DNA of 64,000 nt from Castellaniella hirudinis_A. Its GTDB lineage: Bacteria; Pseudomonadota; Gammaproteobacteria; Burkholderiales; Burkholderiaceae_B. The stretch spans positions 124,001-188,000 of the forward strand of contig NZ_JBLGTV010000004.1 in NCBI RefSeq assembly GCF_047468865.1, read 5' to 3'. This document shows positions 51,134 through 61,656 of the stretch, piece after piece. The notes beneath the pieces were generated by a model. The model did not search any database. It was given only the letters and a program-made list of their open reading frames with translations, and was not told the DNA's origin. Position numbers and translations under genes: made by a program. How positions within the stretch are numbered: the first letter of the stretch is position 1; each line of letters starts with the position of its first letter.

Positions 51134-52153
51134 TTAATGAATCGGCAAGGGGTAGATGCGCCCGCCGTCGGTCCACAAGGCGTTCAGCCCGCGCTGGATT
51201 TTCAGCGGGCTGTCCAGGCCCACATTGCGTTCAAACGACTGGCCGTAATTGCCCACCTGCTTGATGATGCGATAGGCCCACTGTTCGTCCAGGCCCAGGT
51301 TCTTGCCGGCGCTGCCGGTGACCCCCAGCAGGCGCTGCACGTTGGGATTGGCGCTTTTCAGCTGCTCGTCCACGTTGACCGAGGTGACCCCCAGTTCTTC
51401 GGCCCCGGTCATGGCCTGGAAAGACCATTTGACGATGTTCAGCCAGGCATCGTCGCCCTGGCGCACAAAGGGCCCCAGGGGCTCTTTGGAAATGATCTCG
51501 GGCAGGATCACATAATCATTGGGGTTGGACAGCTTGGCGATGCGGATGGAGGCCAGGCCGGAAGCATCCGTGGTGAAGACATCGCAGCGGCCCGCCGCGA
51601 AGGCATTGACGACCTCGTTGAACTGCTCGATCACCACCGGGGTGTATTTGACGTTGTTGGCGCGCGCCCAGTCGGCCATGTTCTGCTCATTGGACGTCCC
51701 GGTCTGCATGCAAACGGTGGCCCCGTTCAGGTCGCGGGCGGATTTCACCCCCAGGGACTTGGGCACCATGAAGCCCTGGCCATCGTAGAAGTTGATGGCG
51801 GCGTGAATGGCCCCCAGCGAGGTGTCGCGCGACTGCGTGACGGTGGTATTGCGCGCCAGCACGTCGATTTCGCCGGACTGCAGGGCGGTGAAGCGCTGCT
51901 GGGCGTTGAGGGGGACGATCTTGACCTTGCCGGCGTCGCCCAGCACGGCGGCGGCCACCGCGCGGCACATGTCCACATCCAGCCCCTGCCATTCGCCCTG
52001 GGAGTCCGGCGCGGAAAACCCGGCAAAGCCCGTGGTGACCCCGCACTGCAAGGCCCCGCGATCCTTGACGACGGACAGTGTGTCGGCCTGCGCCGCCGGC
52101 ACCCCGATACCCAAGGCCATCACCAGGCCCGCGACTGTTTTTAACCCATGCAT
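51134..52153 (-). CDS. General L-amino acid ABC transporter substrate-binding protein (AapJ/BztA-like)
   Basis: A 339-residue periplasmic binding protein: signal peptide (about 1-23, GVPAAQAD), then the AapJ/BztA pattern LQCGVTTGFAGFSAPDSQG, GEIDVLARNTTVTQSRDTSL and CDVFTTDASGLASIR. These proteins feed broad-specificity amino-acid transporters, but no aapQ/M/P permease or ATPase gene is next to it here; it is preceded by the liv operon terminator and followed by a convergent gene, so it is an orphan. AGGGAG ribosome site upstream. Confidence 0.92.
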   Translation of the reverse strand: MHGLKTVAGLVMALGIGVPAAQADTLSVVKDRGALQCGVTTGFAGFSAPDSQGEWQGLDVDMCRAVAAAVLGDAGKVKIVPLNAQQRFTALQSGEIDVLARNTTVTQSRDTSLGAIHAAINFYDGQGFMVPKSLGVKSARDLNGATVCMQTGTSNEQNMADWARANNVKYTPVVIEQFNEVVNAFAAGRCDVFTTDASGLASIRIAKLSNPNDYVILPEIISKEPLGPFVRQGDDAWLNIVKWSFQAMTGAEELGVTSVNVDEQLKSANPNVQRLLGVTGSAGKNLGLDEQWAYRIIKQVGNYGQSFERNVGLDSPLKIQRGLNALWTDGGRIYPLPIH

Positions 52154-52244
52154 GGAACGATCTCCCTTTGTCTGTGCACTGTCGGATAGCCACATAGTAA
52201 CTGAGGAGAACCGCAAACCCATATCACCGGAAAACATAAGCATC

Positions 52245-52275
52245 TGGCCCGCCGAAACGAGGTTTCGGCGGGCCA
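52245..52275 (-). terminator. Strong terminator of the liv/ligase operon
   Basis: Perfect 14-bp stem: 52245-52258 pairs with 52262-52275, with loop GAG. It lies 26 bases past the PaaK-like stop; on the minus strand it is followed by GATGCTTATGTTTT. It separates the operon from the aapJ-like gene. Confidence 0.75.
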
Positions 52276-52300
52276 GCGGGCGCGCGCGATCCATCGGCGA

Positions 52301-53572
52301 TCACTCGTAGCGCCGCATGTCCTCGATGACCTTGCCATCGTTGGGCAGGCTGCCGACCGCCACCGGTTCGATCACGGCGCGCAGCTTGGTCTGTTCGCGC
52401 ACGGTGGCGGCCACCGCCGCCACATCCAGGCCGTCGCCGGCCTCGACCCGCAAGGTCATGATGTCGTGGCCGGCCTCGCCCGACACCACCAGCCTGGCCC
52501 GCGCCACGTCGGGATGGCGATCCAGCACGCCGGCGATCTGCTCGGGATGGACGAACATGCCGCGGACTTTCGTGGTCTGATCCGCCCGCCCCAGCCACCC
52601 CCGGATACGGCCATTGGTGCGGCCGCAGGGCGACTGGCCCGGCACCATCGCCGACAGATCGCCCGTGCCGAAACGCACCAGGGGGTAATCCGGGTTGAAC
52701 GTGGTGACGACGACTTCGCCGACCTCGCCATCGGGTACCGGCTGATGGGTGCCGGGCCGCACGATTTCGACAATCAGGTCTTCGTTCAACACCAGGCCGT
52801 CACGCGCCGGGGTTTCAAAGGCCACCATGCCCAGGTCGGCGCTGCCATAGGCCTGGAAGCCCTGAATCCCACGCGCCTGAAACCAGGTTTGCAAAGAAGG
52901 CGGATAGGCCTCGCCGGAAAACAGCGCGCGCCGCAAGGACGGCAGCGCCACCCCCATGTCGTCGGCCTTTTCCAGGATGATGCGCAAGAAACTGGGGGTG
53001 CCGGTATAGGCCTGGGGGGCCAGGTCGGCCATGGCCCGGACTTGCTGTTCGGTCTGGCCGACGCCCCCGGGAAACACGGTGCACCCCAGCGCATGGGCGG
53101 CGGTCTCCATCATCGAGCCGGCCGGGGTGAAATGGTAGGAAAAGCAGTTGTGCACCAGATCGCCCGCGCGCACGCCCGCCGCGTGCAAGGCGCGGGCAAA
53201 GCCCCAATAATCGGGGCGGGCGCTTTCGGGTTCATAGATGGGGCCGGGCGAGGCGAACACCCGCCGCGCCGCGCCCCAACCGATGGTGGATACCCCGCCA
53301 AACACCCGGACGCGCTCGGCATCCCCCTGCGCGACCGGCTGCGCGATACGGGCCGCGTGCTGCATTTGCAGCAGCTCGCTTTTGCGCAGCACCGGGATCT
53401 GCGCCAGGGCCCGGCGCGACGTCACCCGGGCCGGATCGACCCCCTGCAACTGGCGCGCCATGGCGGGCGCGCCCAGGCGGGCCGCCTGCAAGACGTCCGG
53501 CAAGCGCTCGAACAGGGCCTGTTCGCGTTCTGCGGCCGGCGCGGTTTCCCGCACATCATAGTAAGCCTGCAT
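52301..53572 (-). CDS. PaaK-like phenylacetate/aryl-CoA ligase family protein
   Basis: A 423-residue AMP-forming ligase of the PaaK type: YTGTPSFLRIILEKA, FSGEAYPPSLQTWF, AYGSADLGMVAFE (adenylate-site motif), RFGTGDLSAM and TKVRGMFVHPEQI. The catalytic-type Lys in the C-terminal PNDGKVIED is present. These enzymes activate aromatic or other carboxylic acids as CoA esters; the substrate cannot be read from sequence. It is the last gene of the liv operon, 15 bases after livF. Confidence 0.85.
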   Translation of the reverse strand: MQAYYDVRETAPAAEREQALFERLPDVLQAARLGAPAMARQLQGVDPARVTSRRALAQIPVLRKSELLQMQHAARIAQPVAQGDAERVRVFGGVSTIGWGAARRVFASPGPIYEPESARPDYWGFARALHAAGVRAGDLVHNCFSYHFTPAGSMMETAAHALGCTVFPGGVGQTEQQVRAMADLAPQAYTGTPSFLRIILEKADDMGVALPSLRRALFSGEAYPPSLQTWFQARGIQGFQAYGSADLGMVAFETPARDGLVLNEDLIVEIVRPGTHQPVPDGEVGEVVVTTFNPDYPLVRFGTGDLSAMVPGQSPCGRTNGRIRGWLGRADQTTKVRGMFVHPEQIAGVLDRHPDVARARLVVSGEAGHDIMTLRVEAGDGLDVAAVAATVREQTKLRAVIEPVAVGSLPNDGKVIEDMRRYE

Positions 53573-53587
53573 GCCATTTCCCCTGTT

Positions 53588-54415
53588 TCAAGCCAGCCAG
53601 CGCTTGCGCCGGCGATAGAATTTGGTGTCTCTGAAGCTGGTGCGCCCGGCGCCGGACACCCCCAGATAGAATTCCTTGACGTCTTCGTTCTGGGCGAGCT
53701 CCCGCGCCGCGCCATCCATCATGACGCGGCCGTTTTCCAGGATGTAGCCATAATTGGCATAGCGCAGCGCCACGTTGGTATTTTGTTCGGCCAGCAAGAA
53801 ACTGACCCCTTCGCGCTGGTTCAAATCGCGCACGATCTCGAAAATTTCTTCGACGATCTGCGGCGCCAGGCCCATCGAAGGCTCGTCCAGCAAAATCATG
53901 CGCGGGTCGGCCATCAGCGCCCGGCCAATGGCCGCCATCTGCTGTTCGCCCCCGGAGGTATAGCCCGCCTGGCTTTTGCGCCGCTGTTTCAGGCGCGGGA
54001 AATACTGGTAGACCTTGTCCAGGGCGGCGTCCTGGTCGGCGCGGCCCAGCTTGCGGGTATAGGCCCCCGTCAGCAGGTTTTCCTCGATGCTCAGGTGGGC
54101 AAAGCAATGGCGGCCCTCCATCACCTGAATCACGCCGCGCTGCACCAGGTCGGCGGGCGACAAGGATTCGATGCGTTCGCCCCGGTACTGGATATTGCCC
54201 TTGGTGACTTCCCCGCGTTCGCCGCGCAACAAGTTGGAAATGGCCCGCAAGGTGGTGGTCTTGCCCGCCCCGTTGGCCCCCAGCAGGGCCACGATATGGC
54301 CTTCCGGGACGATGAGCGACACCCCCTTCAACACCAGAATCACATGGTTGTAGATGACCTCGATGCCGTTGACGTCCAACAGGGTGGCGGGTTCGGGGGC
54401 TGCTGCGGTTTCCAT
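53588..54415 (-). CDS. livF: Branched-chain-type ABC transporter ATP-binding protein LivF
   Basis: A 275-residue ATPase. Walker A GANGAGKTTTLR, a variant signature YTSGGEQQMAAIG, Walker B MILLDEPSMGLAP, H-loop-region LAEQNTN. A C-terminal extension of about 30 residues, basic (TKFYRRRKRWLA), is longer than usual LivF. It works with LivG to drive LivHM. Confidence 0.9.
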   Translation of the reverse strand: METAAAPEPATLLDVNGIEVIYNHVILVLKGVSLIVPEGHIVALLGANGAGKTTTLRAISNLLRGERGEVTKGNIQYRGERIESLSPADLVQRGVIQVMEGRHCFAHLSIEENLLTGAYTRKLGRADQDAALDKVYQYFPRLKQRRKSQAGYTSGGEQQMAAIGRALMADPRMILLDEPSMGLAPQIVEEIFEIVRDLNQREGVSFLLAEQNTNVALRYANYGYILENGRVMMDGAARELAQNEDVKEFYLGVSGAGRTSFRDTKFYRRRKRWLA

Positions 54416-54463
54416 GGCTTGATCTCCTGTGGGGGCCAGGCGGCGGCCCGGCCCCGAAACGGC

Positions 54464-55795
54464 TTACTCGGCCGCGCAATCACGCACGGGCAGTTTCTTC
54501 TCGGCGGCGTATTTCTCGCCCAGGGACTGCACCAGGGGGGTGATGTAGTCGGGGTTGGACTGATACCAGTCGGACACGACGTCGAACTTCTTGCCGTCCC
54601 ACTGGATGATGCGCGCCCAATCGGTGCCCATATGGTTCTCGCAACTGGTGGCCACCGGACGCATCAGCTTGGCGAAACCCAGTTCCTCCAGGCGCTTTTC
54701 GTCCAAGTTGAGGTTTTCATAGCCCCAGCGCACTTGCTCCGGCGTCATCGCCTTGCCCTTGCCGAATTTTTCCTGGGCCGTGCGGATGGCTTCCACCTGC
54801 AGCATGGCAATCATCATGCCGCGCGTATAAGCCAGGGTGCCGAAGGTGCCGCCGTCCTTGTCCGCGCCCTCGCCCTTGTCGTACACATACTTTTTGACGT
54901 CATCGTGCACCCGGCCATGCTCGGCGCTGTTCTGGATGGTGATGCCGTGATAGCCCTTGGCGGTATCGCCCAGGTCGGCCACGTCGGTTTCGGACGCCGC
55001 CCACCAGATGCCGTACATCTTGTCGCGCGGATAGCCCACGGCCTGGGCCTCGCGGATGGCGGTGGGGGTCATGATGCCGGCGCTTTGCATCAGCACGAAA
55101 TCGGGCCGGTTCTTGCGGATCTGCAGCCAGGTGGATTTTTGCTCGACGCCGGGGGCGGCCACCGGATACAGCTGCAAGTCGAAGCCCTGGGCCTTGGCGC
55201 GGGCTTCCAGCAGCGGGATGGGCTCCTTGCCAAAGGGGGAGTCATGGTAGACCAGGGCGATTTTCTTGCCTTTCAGCTGGTCTTCGCCCCCCAGGTTCTT
55301 GGCAATGTCCTGGATCATGACGTCATAGGCCGTCCAGTAGTTGCCCAGCAGCGGGAAATTCCATTTGAACACCCGGCCATCGGCGGATTGCGACAGGCCG
55401 TAGCCCACCGACACCACCGAACGCCCATCGACGATGGCCTTGTCCGTGACGGCGAAGGTAATCCCCGTGGACTGCGTGTCGAAGCCGGTGGCGCCGCCGA
55501 ATTTATCTTTCAGGCGCTCGTAGCATTCCACCCCCTTGTCGGTGGAATAGGCGGTTTCGCATTCTTCGAACACCAGCTTGACGCCATTGACCCCGCCATC
55601 GCGGGCGTTGACCATTTTCAGATAGTCCAGCTTGCCGTTGGCCCAGGGAATCCCCAGCGGCGCAAACGAACCCGTGCGGTACACCAGCAGCGGAATGAAA
55701 TTTTCTTCGGCGGCCTGTGCGCTGCTGGCCACACCCACCAGTCCGGCGGCGGCCATCACGACAGTGGCCGTGGCTTTGGTCAATGCATGCTTCAT
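54464..55795 (-). CDS. Branched-chain-type ABC transporter substrate-binding protein
   Basis: A 443-residue periplasmic protein: signal peptide (about 1-28, ASSAQAAEE), then a type I periplasmic-binding fold (LVYRTGSFAPLGIPWANG, ALVYHDSPFGKEPIPLLEA). It is longer than LivK (about 370) and matches the group found in liv clusters with acyl-CoA ligases, suggesting acids other than Leu/Ile/Val; ligand unknown. A strong AGGAGG ribosome site and a dedicated 172-base upstream region with hairpins suggest boosted expression relative to livM. Confidence 0.9.
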   Translation of the reverse strand: MKHALTKATATVVMAAAGLVGVASSAQAAEENFIPLLVYRTGSFAPLGIPWANGKLDYLKMVNARDGGVNGVKLVFEECETAYSTDKGVECYERLKDKFGGATGFDTQSTGITFAVTDKAIVDGRSVVSVGYGLSQSADGRVFKWNFPLLGNYWTAYDVMIQDIAKNLGGEDQLKGKKIALVYHDSPFGKEPIPLLEARAKAQGFDLQLYPVAAPGVEQKSTWLQIRKNRPDFVLMQSAGIMTPTAIREAQAVGYPRDKMYGIWWAASETDVADLGDTAKGYHGITIQNSAEHGRVHDDVKKYVYDKGEGADKDGGTFGTLAYTRGMMIAMLQVEAIRTAQEKFGKGKAMTPEQVRWGYENLNLDEKRLEELGFAKLMRPVATSCENHMGTDWARIIQWDGKKFDVVSDWYQSNPDYITPLVQSLGEKYAAEKKLPVRDCAAE

Positions 55796-55809
55796 CTGTA
55801 GCTCCTCCT

Positions 55810-55824
55810 GGTGCTTAAGGCACC
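55810..55824. promoter_or_regulatory. CTTAAG dyad upstream of the binding-protein gene
   Basis: GGTGC-TTAAG-GCACC, a perfect 5-bp dyad, ends 14 bases before the ATG and abuts the ribosome site. A related copy lies at 60888-60902 upstream of the first gene of the same operon. Confidence 0.45.
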
Positions 55825-55881
55825 TTTGAATATGACGCCTCCGTGCGGATGACGCCGGGACAAACACCCCTGGCCCCGCCT

Positions 55882-55953
55882 GGGCGGGCACCCTGCCCGC
55901 CCGCGCTGCGGGCCTAGCATCCTGTCCGGCCATCCGGCTTCGAGCAGCCGGAC
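55882..55953 (-). other. Intercistronic stem-loops between livM and the binding-protein gene
   Basis: A perfect 9-bp stem GGGCGGGCA / TGCCCGCCC with a 3-base loop (55882-55902), and a second dyad GTCCGGC / GCCGGAC (55924-55953). No T run follows on the minus strand. Such loops often protect segments of transporter mRNAs or partly attenuate transcription. Confidence 0.5.
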
Positions 55954-55967
55954 GACCCAGCGGGACA

Positions 55968-57029
55968 CTAGTGGGGAAATGGCCAAATCCTGAGTTTTTC
56001 CTTGGCAATGCTCCAAAGCCTGGCCAAGCCATGCGGCTCGACAATCAGGAAGAAGACGATCAGGAAGCCAAATACCATGTGTTCGATGTGCGCGGCGATG
56101 TCCACCGGAATGGACAGGCCCAGGGCGTGCGGGACGTTGGTCAGCAGCACCGGCACCAGCACCATGAAGGCCGCCCCGAAAAAACTGCCGACGATGGAGC
56201 CCAGACCGCCGATGATGATGATGAACAGCAATTGCAAGGATCGGTTGAGGTCGAACGCCAGGGGCTCCCAGGAGCCCAGGTGGACGTAGGCCCACAAGGC
56301 CCCGGCCACGCCGATGATGAAAGAGCTGACCGCAAAGGCCGTGAGCTTGGCGTACACCGGGCGGATGCCGATCACGGCGGCGGCCACGTCCATGTCGCGG
56401 ATGGCCATCCATTGGCGGCCGATCGCGCCGCGCACCAGATTTTTCGCCAGCAGGCCGACCACCGCCACGAAGCACAGCACGAATAGATACTTTTGCACCG
56501 GGGAGACCACCGGCAGGCCGAAAAAGTCCAACGCGGGCACGGAGACATTGCCGGAGGTGGAGTAGTTGGTGAAGTACGCGATACGCAAAAAGGCCCAGTC
56601 CATGAAAAACTGCGCCGCCAGGGTCGTCACCGCCAGGTACAGGCCGCGAATCCGCAGACTGGGGATGCCGAAGGCCACCCCCGCCACGGCGGCGAACACC
56701 CCGCCCAGCAGAATCTGCACCAGCAGCGGCAAGTCCAGGCGCACGCCGAAGTTCCAGGCGGCATACGCGCCCACGGCCATGAAGGCCCCCGAACCAATGG
56801 ATATCTGGCCGCAATAGCCCACCAGAATGTTCAGGCCGATCGCCGCCAGCGACAGGATCAGGAAGGGAATCAAAATGGCCTGCAGCCAGTAGTCGGACGC
56901 CCAGGCGGGCACCAGCACAAAGGCGACGCCCAGCATGGCCAGGACAAACCAGCGATCCTGGCGGATGGGGAAAATCTGCTGATCCGAGCGGTAGGTGCTC
57001 TTGAACTGGCCGTTTTCACGATAGAACAT
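55968..57029 (-). CDS. livM: Branched-chain-type ABC transporter permease LivM
   Basis: A 353-residue inner-membrane permease with about ten helices. The family stretch LAAIGLNILVGYCGQISIGSGAF and the EAA-like RGAIGRQWMAIRDMDVAA are clear, as is GGLGSIVGSFFGAAFMVLVP. It pairs with LivH. It starts 32 bases after the livH stop. Confidence 0.92.
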   Translation of the reverse strand: MFYRENGQFKSTYRSDQQIFPIRQDRWFVLAMLGVAFVLVPAWASDYWLQAILIPFLILSLAAIGLNILVGYCGQISIGSGAFMAVGAYAAWNFGVRLDLPLLVQILLGGVFAAVAGVAFGIPSLRIRGLYLAVTTLAAQFFMDWAFLRIAYFTNYSTSGNVSVPALDFFGLPVVSPVQKYLFVLCFVAVVGLLAKNLVRGAIGRQWMAIRDMDVAAAVIGIRPVYAKLTAFAVSSFIIGVAGALWAYVHLGSWEPLAFDLNRSLQLLFIIIIGGLGSIVGSFFGAAFMVLVPVLLTNVPHALGLSIPVDIAAHIEHMVFGFLIVFFLIVEPHGLARLWSIAKEKLRIWPFPH

Positions 57030-57061
57030 GGATGAAGTCTCCTGCGTGCCGCCTGACGGGG

Positions 57062-57991
57062 TCAGACACGGTCAATGATTTTTTCGCCGAACAGCCCCTG
57101 CGGCCGAAACAGCAGGAACACCAGCGCCAGCATGTAGGCAAACCAGATCTCGATGCCGCCGCCCACGAAAGGCCCCAGGTAGACCTCGGACAGTTTCTCG
57201 CCCACCCCGATGATCAGCCCCCCCACGATGGCCCCCGGCACGGAAGTCAGCCCGCCCAGGATCACCACCGGCAAAGCCCGCAGGGCCGCCGTGGACAAGG
57301 TGAACTGCACGCCGAACTTGGAACCCCAGACGATGCCCGTGACCAGGGCGACCAGGCCGGCGACGGTCCAGACCACCACCCAGATGCGGTTCAGCGGAAT
57401 GCCCACCGACTGCGCGGCCTGATGGTCGTCGGCCACCGCCCGCAAGGCGCGCCCCACCGTAGTGAACTGGAAGAAGAAGGCCAGCACGGCCACCAGCACG
57501 GCGGCCACCAGGGCGGCGGTCAGGTCTTCCAGGCTGACTAGGATGCCGCCCTCGAAGACCGAATCCAGGATGAACAAGGGATCTTTGGGCATGCCCACGT
57601 CGATGGAATAGACCGAACTGCCGAACAGAATCTGGCCGATGCCATCCAGGAAGTAGCTGATGCCGATGGTGGCCATCAGCAAGGTCGTGCCTTCCTGGTT
57701 GACCAGGTGGCGCAGGACGAATTTCTCGACCAGCACCGCCACCAGCCACATGAACCCGGCACTCAGCACGAAGGCCAGCAGGTTGGCCGCCAGCAAGGCG
57801 TCGCCCCCCAGCCAATCGTTGATCCAGCCCGACAGCCGCGCCATGGCCAGGGCGGCGATCAGCACCATGGCGCCCTGGGCGAAATTGAACACCCCGGAGG
57901 CCTTGAAGATCAGCACAAAGCCCAGGGCCACCAAGGCATAGAGCATGCCGCTCATCAGGCCGCCGATCACGGTTTCCAGAAAAAATCCCAT
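57062..57991 (-). CDS. livH: Branched-chain-type ABC transporter permease LivH
   Basis: A 309-residue permease: SGMLYALVALGFVLIFKASG, VFNFAQGAMVLIAA and the EAA-like FTTVGRALRAVADDHQAAQS are standard LivH. VILGGLTSVPGAIVGGLIIG is the second conserved loop. AGGAGA precedes the ATG at 57991. Confidence 0.93.
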   Translation of the reverse strand: MGFFLETVIGGLMSGMLYALVALGFVLIFKASGVFNFAQGAMVLIAALAMARLSGWINDWLGGDALLAANLLAFVLSAGFMWLVAVLVEKFVLRHLVNQEGTTLLMATIGISYFLDGIGQILFGSSVYSIDVGMPKDPLFILDSVFEGGILVSLEDLTAALVAAVLVAVLAFFFQFTTVGRALRAVADDHQAAQSVGIPLNRIWVVVWTVAGLVALVTGIVWGSKFGVQFTLSTAALRALPVVILGGLTSVPGAIVGGLIIGVGEKLSEVYLGPFVGGGIEIWFAYMLALVFLLFRPQGLFGEKIIDRV

Positions 57992-58019
57992 GTGTTTGTC
58001 TCCTGAGTCCGGGCCCGGC

Positions 58020-58859
58020 CTAGTGGCCGGCCCCGAGATAGGCCTGGATGACCTCGGGGTTGCCGCGCACCGCATCCGGCGTGCCGTCGCCGATTTTGCG
58101 GCCGTAATCCAGCACCACCACGCGGTCGGAGATATCCATCACCACACCCATGTCGTGCTCGATCAGCACGATGGTGGTGCCGAATTCGTCGTTCACGTCC
58201 AGGATGTAGCGGCTCATGTCCTGCTTTTCTTCGATGTTCATGCCCGCCATGGGTTCGTCCAGCAGCAGGATGCGCGGCTCCATGGCCAGGGCGCGGCCCA
58301 GATCGACCCGCTTTTGCAGGCCATAGGGCAGGCGGCCCACAGGGGTCTTGCGGTAGGCCTGGATCTCCAGGAAGTCGATCAGGTTCTCGACGAATTCGCG
58401 GTGCGCGATTTCTTCGCGCTCGGCCGACCCCAGCCGCAGGGCCTGGGCCAGCACCCCGCTTTTCATGCGCAGGTTGCGCCCCGTCATGATGTTGTCCAGC
58501 ACGCTCATGCCCTTGAACAGGGCCAGGTTCTGGAAAGTGCGCGCAATGCCCATTTCGGCGGCCCGGCGCGGGCTCATGCGGTTGAACTGCTGATCCTGCA
58601 GCAGGATGCGGCCTTCCTGGGGGGTATAGACGCCATTGATGACGTTGAGCATGGAGCTCTTGCCCGCCCCGTTGGGGCCGATGATGGCGCGGATTTCGTG
58701 TTCGCGCACATCGAAAGAGATGTCGGTCAGGGCCTTGACCCCGCCGAATGACAGGGAAATCCGCTGCAGATCCAGGATGACCGGGCCGATCCGGGCGGCG
58801 CGGGCATCGACCGGGACGGCATCCGATACGGCGGTATCCGGGCTTGGGTTGGGGTTCAT
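58020..58859 (-). CDS. livG: Branched-chain-type ABC transporter ATP-binding protein LivG
   Basis: A 279-residue ATPase with Walker A GPNGAGKSSMLN, Q-loop ARTFQNLALFK, a signature reading LPYGLQKRVDLGRAL in place of LSGGQ (usual for LivG), Walker B ILLLDEPMAGMN and H-loop IEHDMGVVM. The N-terminal 25 residues are an extension. It starts immediately after the ligase stop. Confidence 0.92.
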   Translation of the reverse strand: MNPNPSPDTAVSDAVPVDARAARIGPVILDLQRISLSFGGVKALTDISFDVREHEIRAIIGPNGAGKSSMLNVINGVYTPQEGRILLQDQQFNRMSPRRAAEMGIARTFQNLALFKGMSVLDNIMTGRNLRMKSGVLAQALRLGSAEREEIAHREFVENLIDFLEIQAYRKTPVGRLPYGLQKRVDLGRALAMEPRILLLDEPMAGMNIEEKQDMSRYILDVNDEFGTTIVLIEHDMGVVMDISDRVVVLDYGRKIGDGTPDAVRGNPEVIQAYLGAGH

Positions 58860-60821
<1,962 letters not shown>

Positions 60822-60887
60822 GATGTCTCCTTGGCCGACCAGAAGATCCTGGTTGCGCCGGGTCGGTGCGCCTCTGTCGGGCGGTGT

Positions 60888-60902
60888 GGTACTTAAGGTA
60901 CT
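60888..60902. promoter_or_regulatory. CTTAAG dyad upstream of the ligase-liv operon
   Basis: GGTAC-TTAAG-GTACT: 12 of 15 positions match the copy at 55810-55824, and two of the three differences are paired so that the dyad arms (GTGC/GCAC against GTAC/GTAC) stay complementary. It is 66 bases upstream of the ligase ATG. Confidence 0.45.
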
Positions 60903-60921
60903 GCCCCCCGGGGCTTCGGAC

Positions 60922-60937
60922 TGTCGCACATACGACA
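60922..60937. promoter_or_regulatory. Candidate operator of the Crp/Fnr-type regulator
   Basis: Perfect inverted repeat TGTCG-CACATA-CGACA between the divergent ligase operon and the regulator gene. Two 5-base half-sites with a 6-base spacer is the geometry of CRP/FNR-family sites. Confidence 0.5.
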
Positions 60938-60964
60938 TTCACCCACGATCTAGGGTTATTCCCC

Positions 60965-61639
60965 ATGAACCTGTCCTGGTCTTTACAACCCCACGCCGCC
61001 TGGTTTGAGCTGCTGGACGATGCCCAGCAGGCCCGCGTCGTCCAGGACACCACGCTGGCTCAGGTAGAGGCCGGCACCATCATCGAGCACAAGGGCGTGG
61101 TAGCCGGGGCCTGGATCGGGGTGCTGGACGGTCTGATCAAGGTGTCGGTGGGCAATGCCGACGGCAAGCTGGCCTCGCTGACCGGCGTGCCTGCGGGCGG
61201 CTGGATCGGGGAAGGCTCTTTACTGAAGCGCGAAGCGCGCAAATACGACATCATCGCGCTGCGCCGCAGCGTCATCGCCCGCCTGCGCGGCGATACCTTC
61301 AACTGGCTGCTGGACAACAGCATTCCGTTCAACCGCTTCCTGCTGCATCAGCTGAACGAGCGCGTCGCCCAGTTCATCGGCAAAGCCGAATACGACCGCC
61401 TGCTGGCCCCCGATGCGCGGGTGGCCCGCTGCCTGGCCGAACTGTTCAACCCCCTGCTGTACCCGGGCAATTCGACCCGGCTGGAAATCACCCAGGAAGA
61501 AATCGGCTACCTGGCGCGGATTTCGCGCCAGCGCACCAACCAGGCGCTGCGGGTGCTGGAAGCCGCCCGGCTGCTGAAGATCGAATACGGCGCCGTCCAG
61601 GTGCTGGATCTGGACGGCCTGCAGCAATACGGGGTGTAG
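60965..61639 (+). CDS. Crp/Fnr-family transcriptional regulator
   Basis: A 224-residue protein: cyclic-nucleotide-binding-like beta-roll (about 20-115), long dimerisation helix, and a winged helix-turn-helix (about 155-210; EITQEEIGYLARISRQRTNQ). The N-terminal Cys cluster of FNR is absent, and the cAMP-pocket arginine/serine pair of CRP is not evident, so the effector is open; acyl-CoA or aromatic acids are possible by context. It is divergent from the ligase-liv operon and presumably controls it and itself. Confidence 0.9.
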   Translation: MNLSWSLQPHAAWFELLDDAQQARVVQDTTLAQVEAGTIIEHKGVVAGAWIGVLDGLIKVSVGNADGKLASLTGVPAGGWIGEGSLLKREARKYDIIALRRSVIARLRGDTFNWLLDNSIPFNRFLLHQLNERVAQFIGKAEYDRLLAPDARVARCLAELFNPLLYPGNSTRLEITQEEIGYLARISRQRTNQALRVLEAARLLKIEYGAVQVLDLDGLQQYGV

Positions 61640-61656
61640 TCCATGCCCGCCCCGCG

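Noticed and set aside
52466..55801. An 1111-codon open frame on the plus strand
   Set aside because: Antisense across the PaaK-like, livF and binding-protein genes; a GC-rich shadow frame without recognisable domains.
60965..61639. Assignment of the Crp/Fnr-type gene as oxygen-sensing FNR
   Set aside because: The N-terminal iron-sulfur cysteine cluster is absent; only family-level naming is justified.
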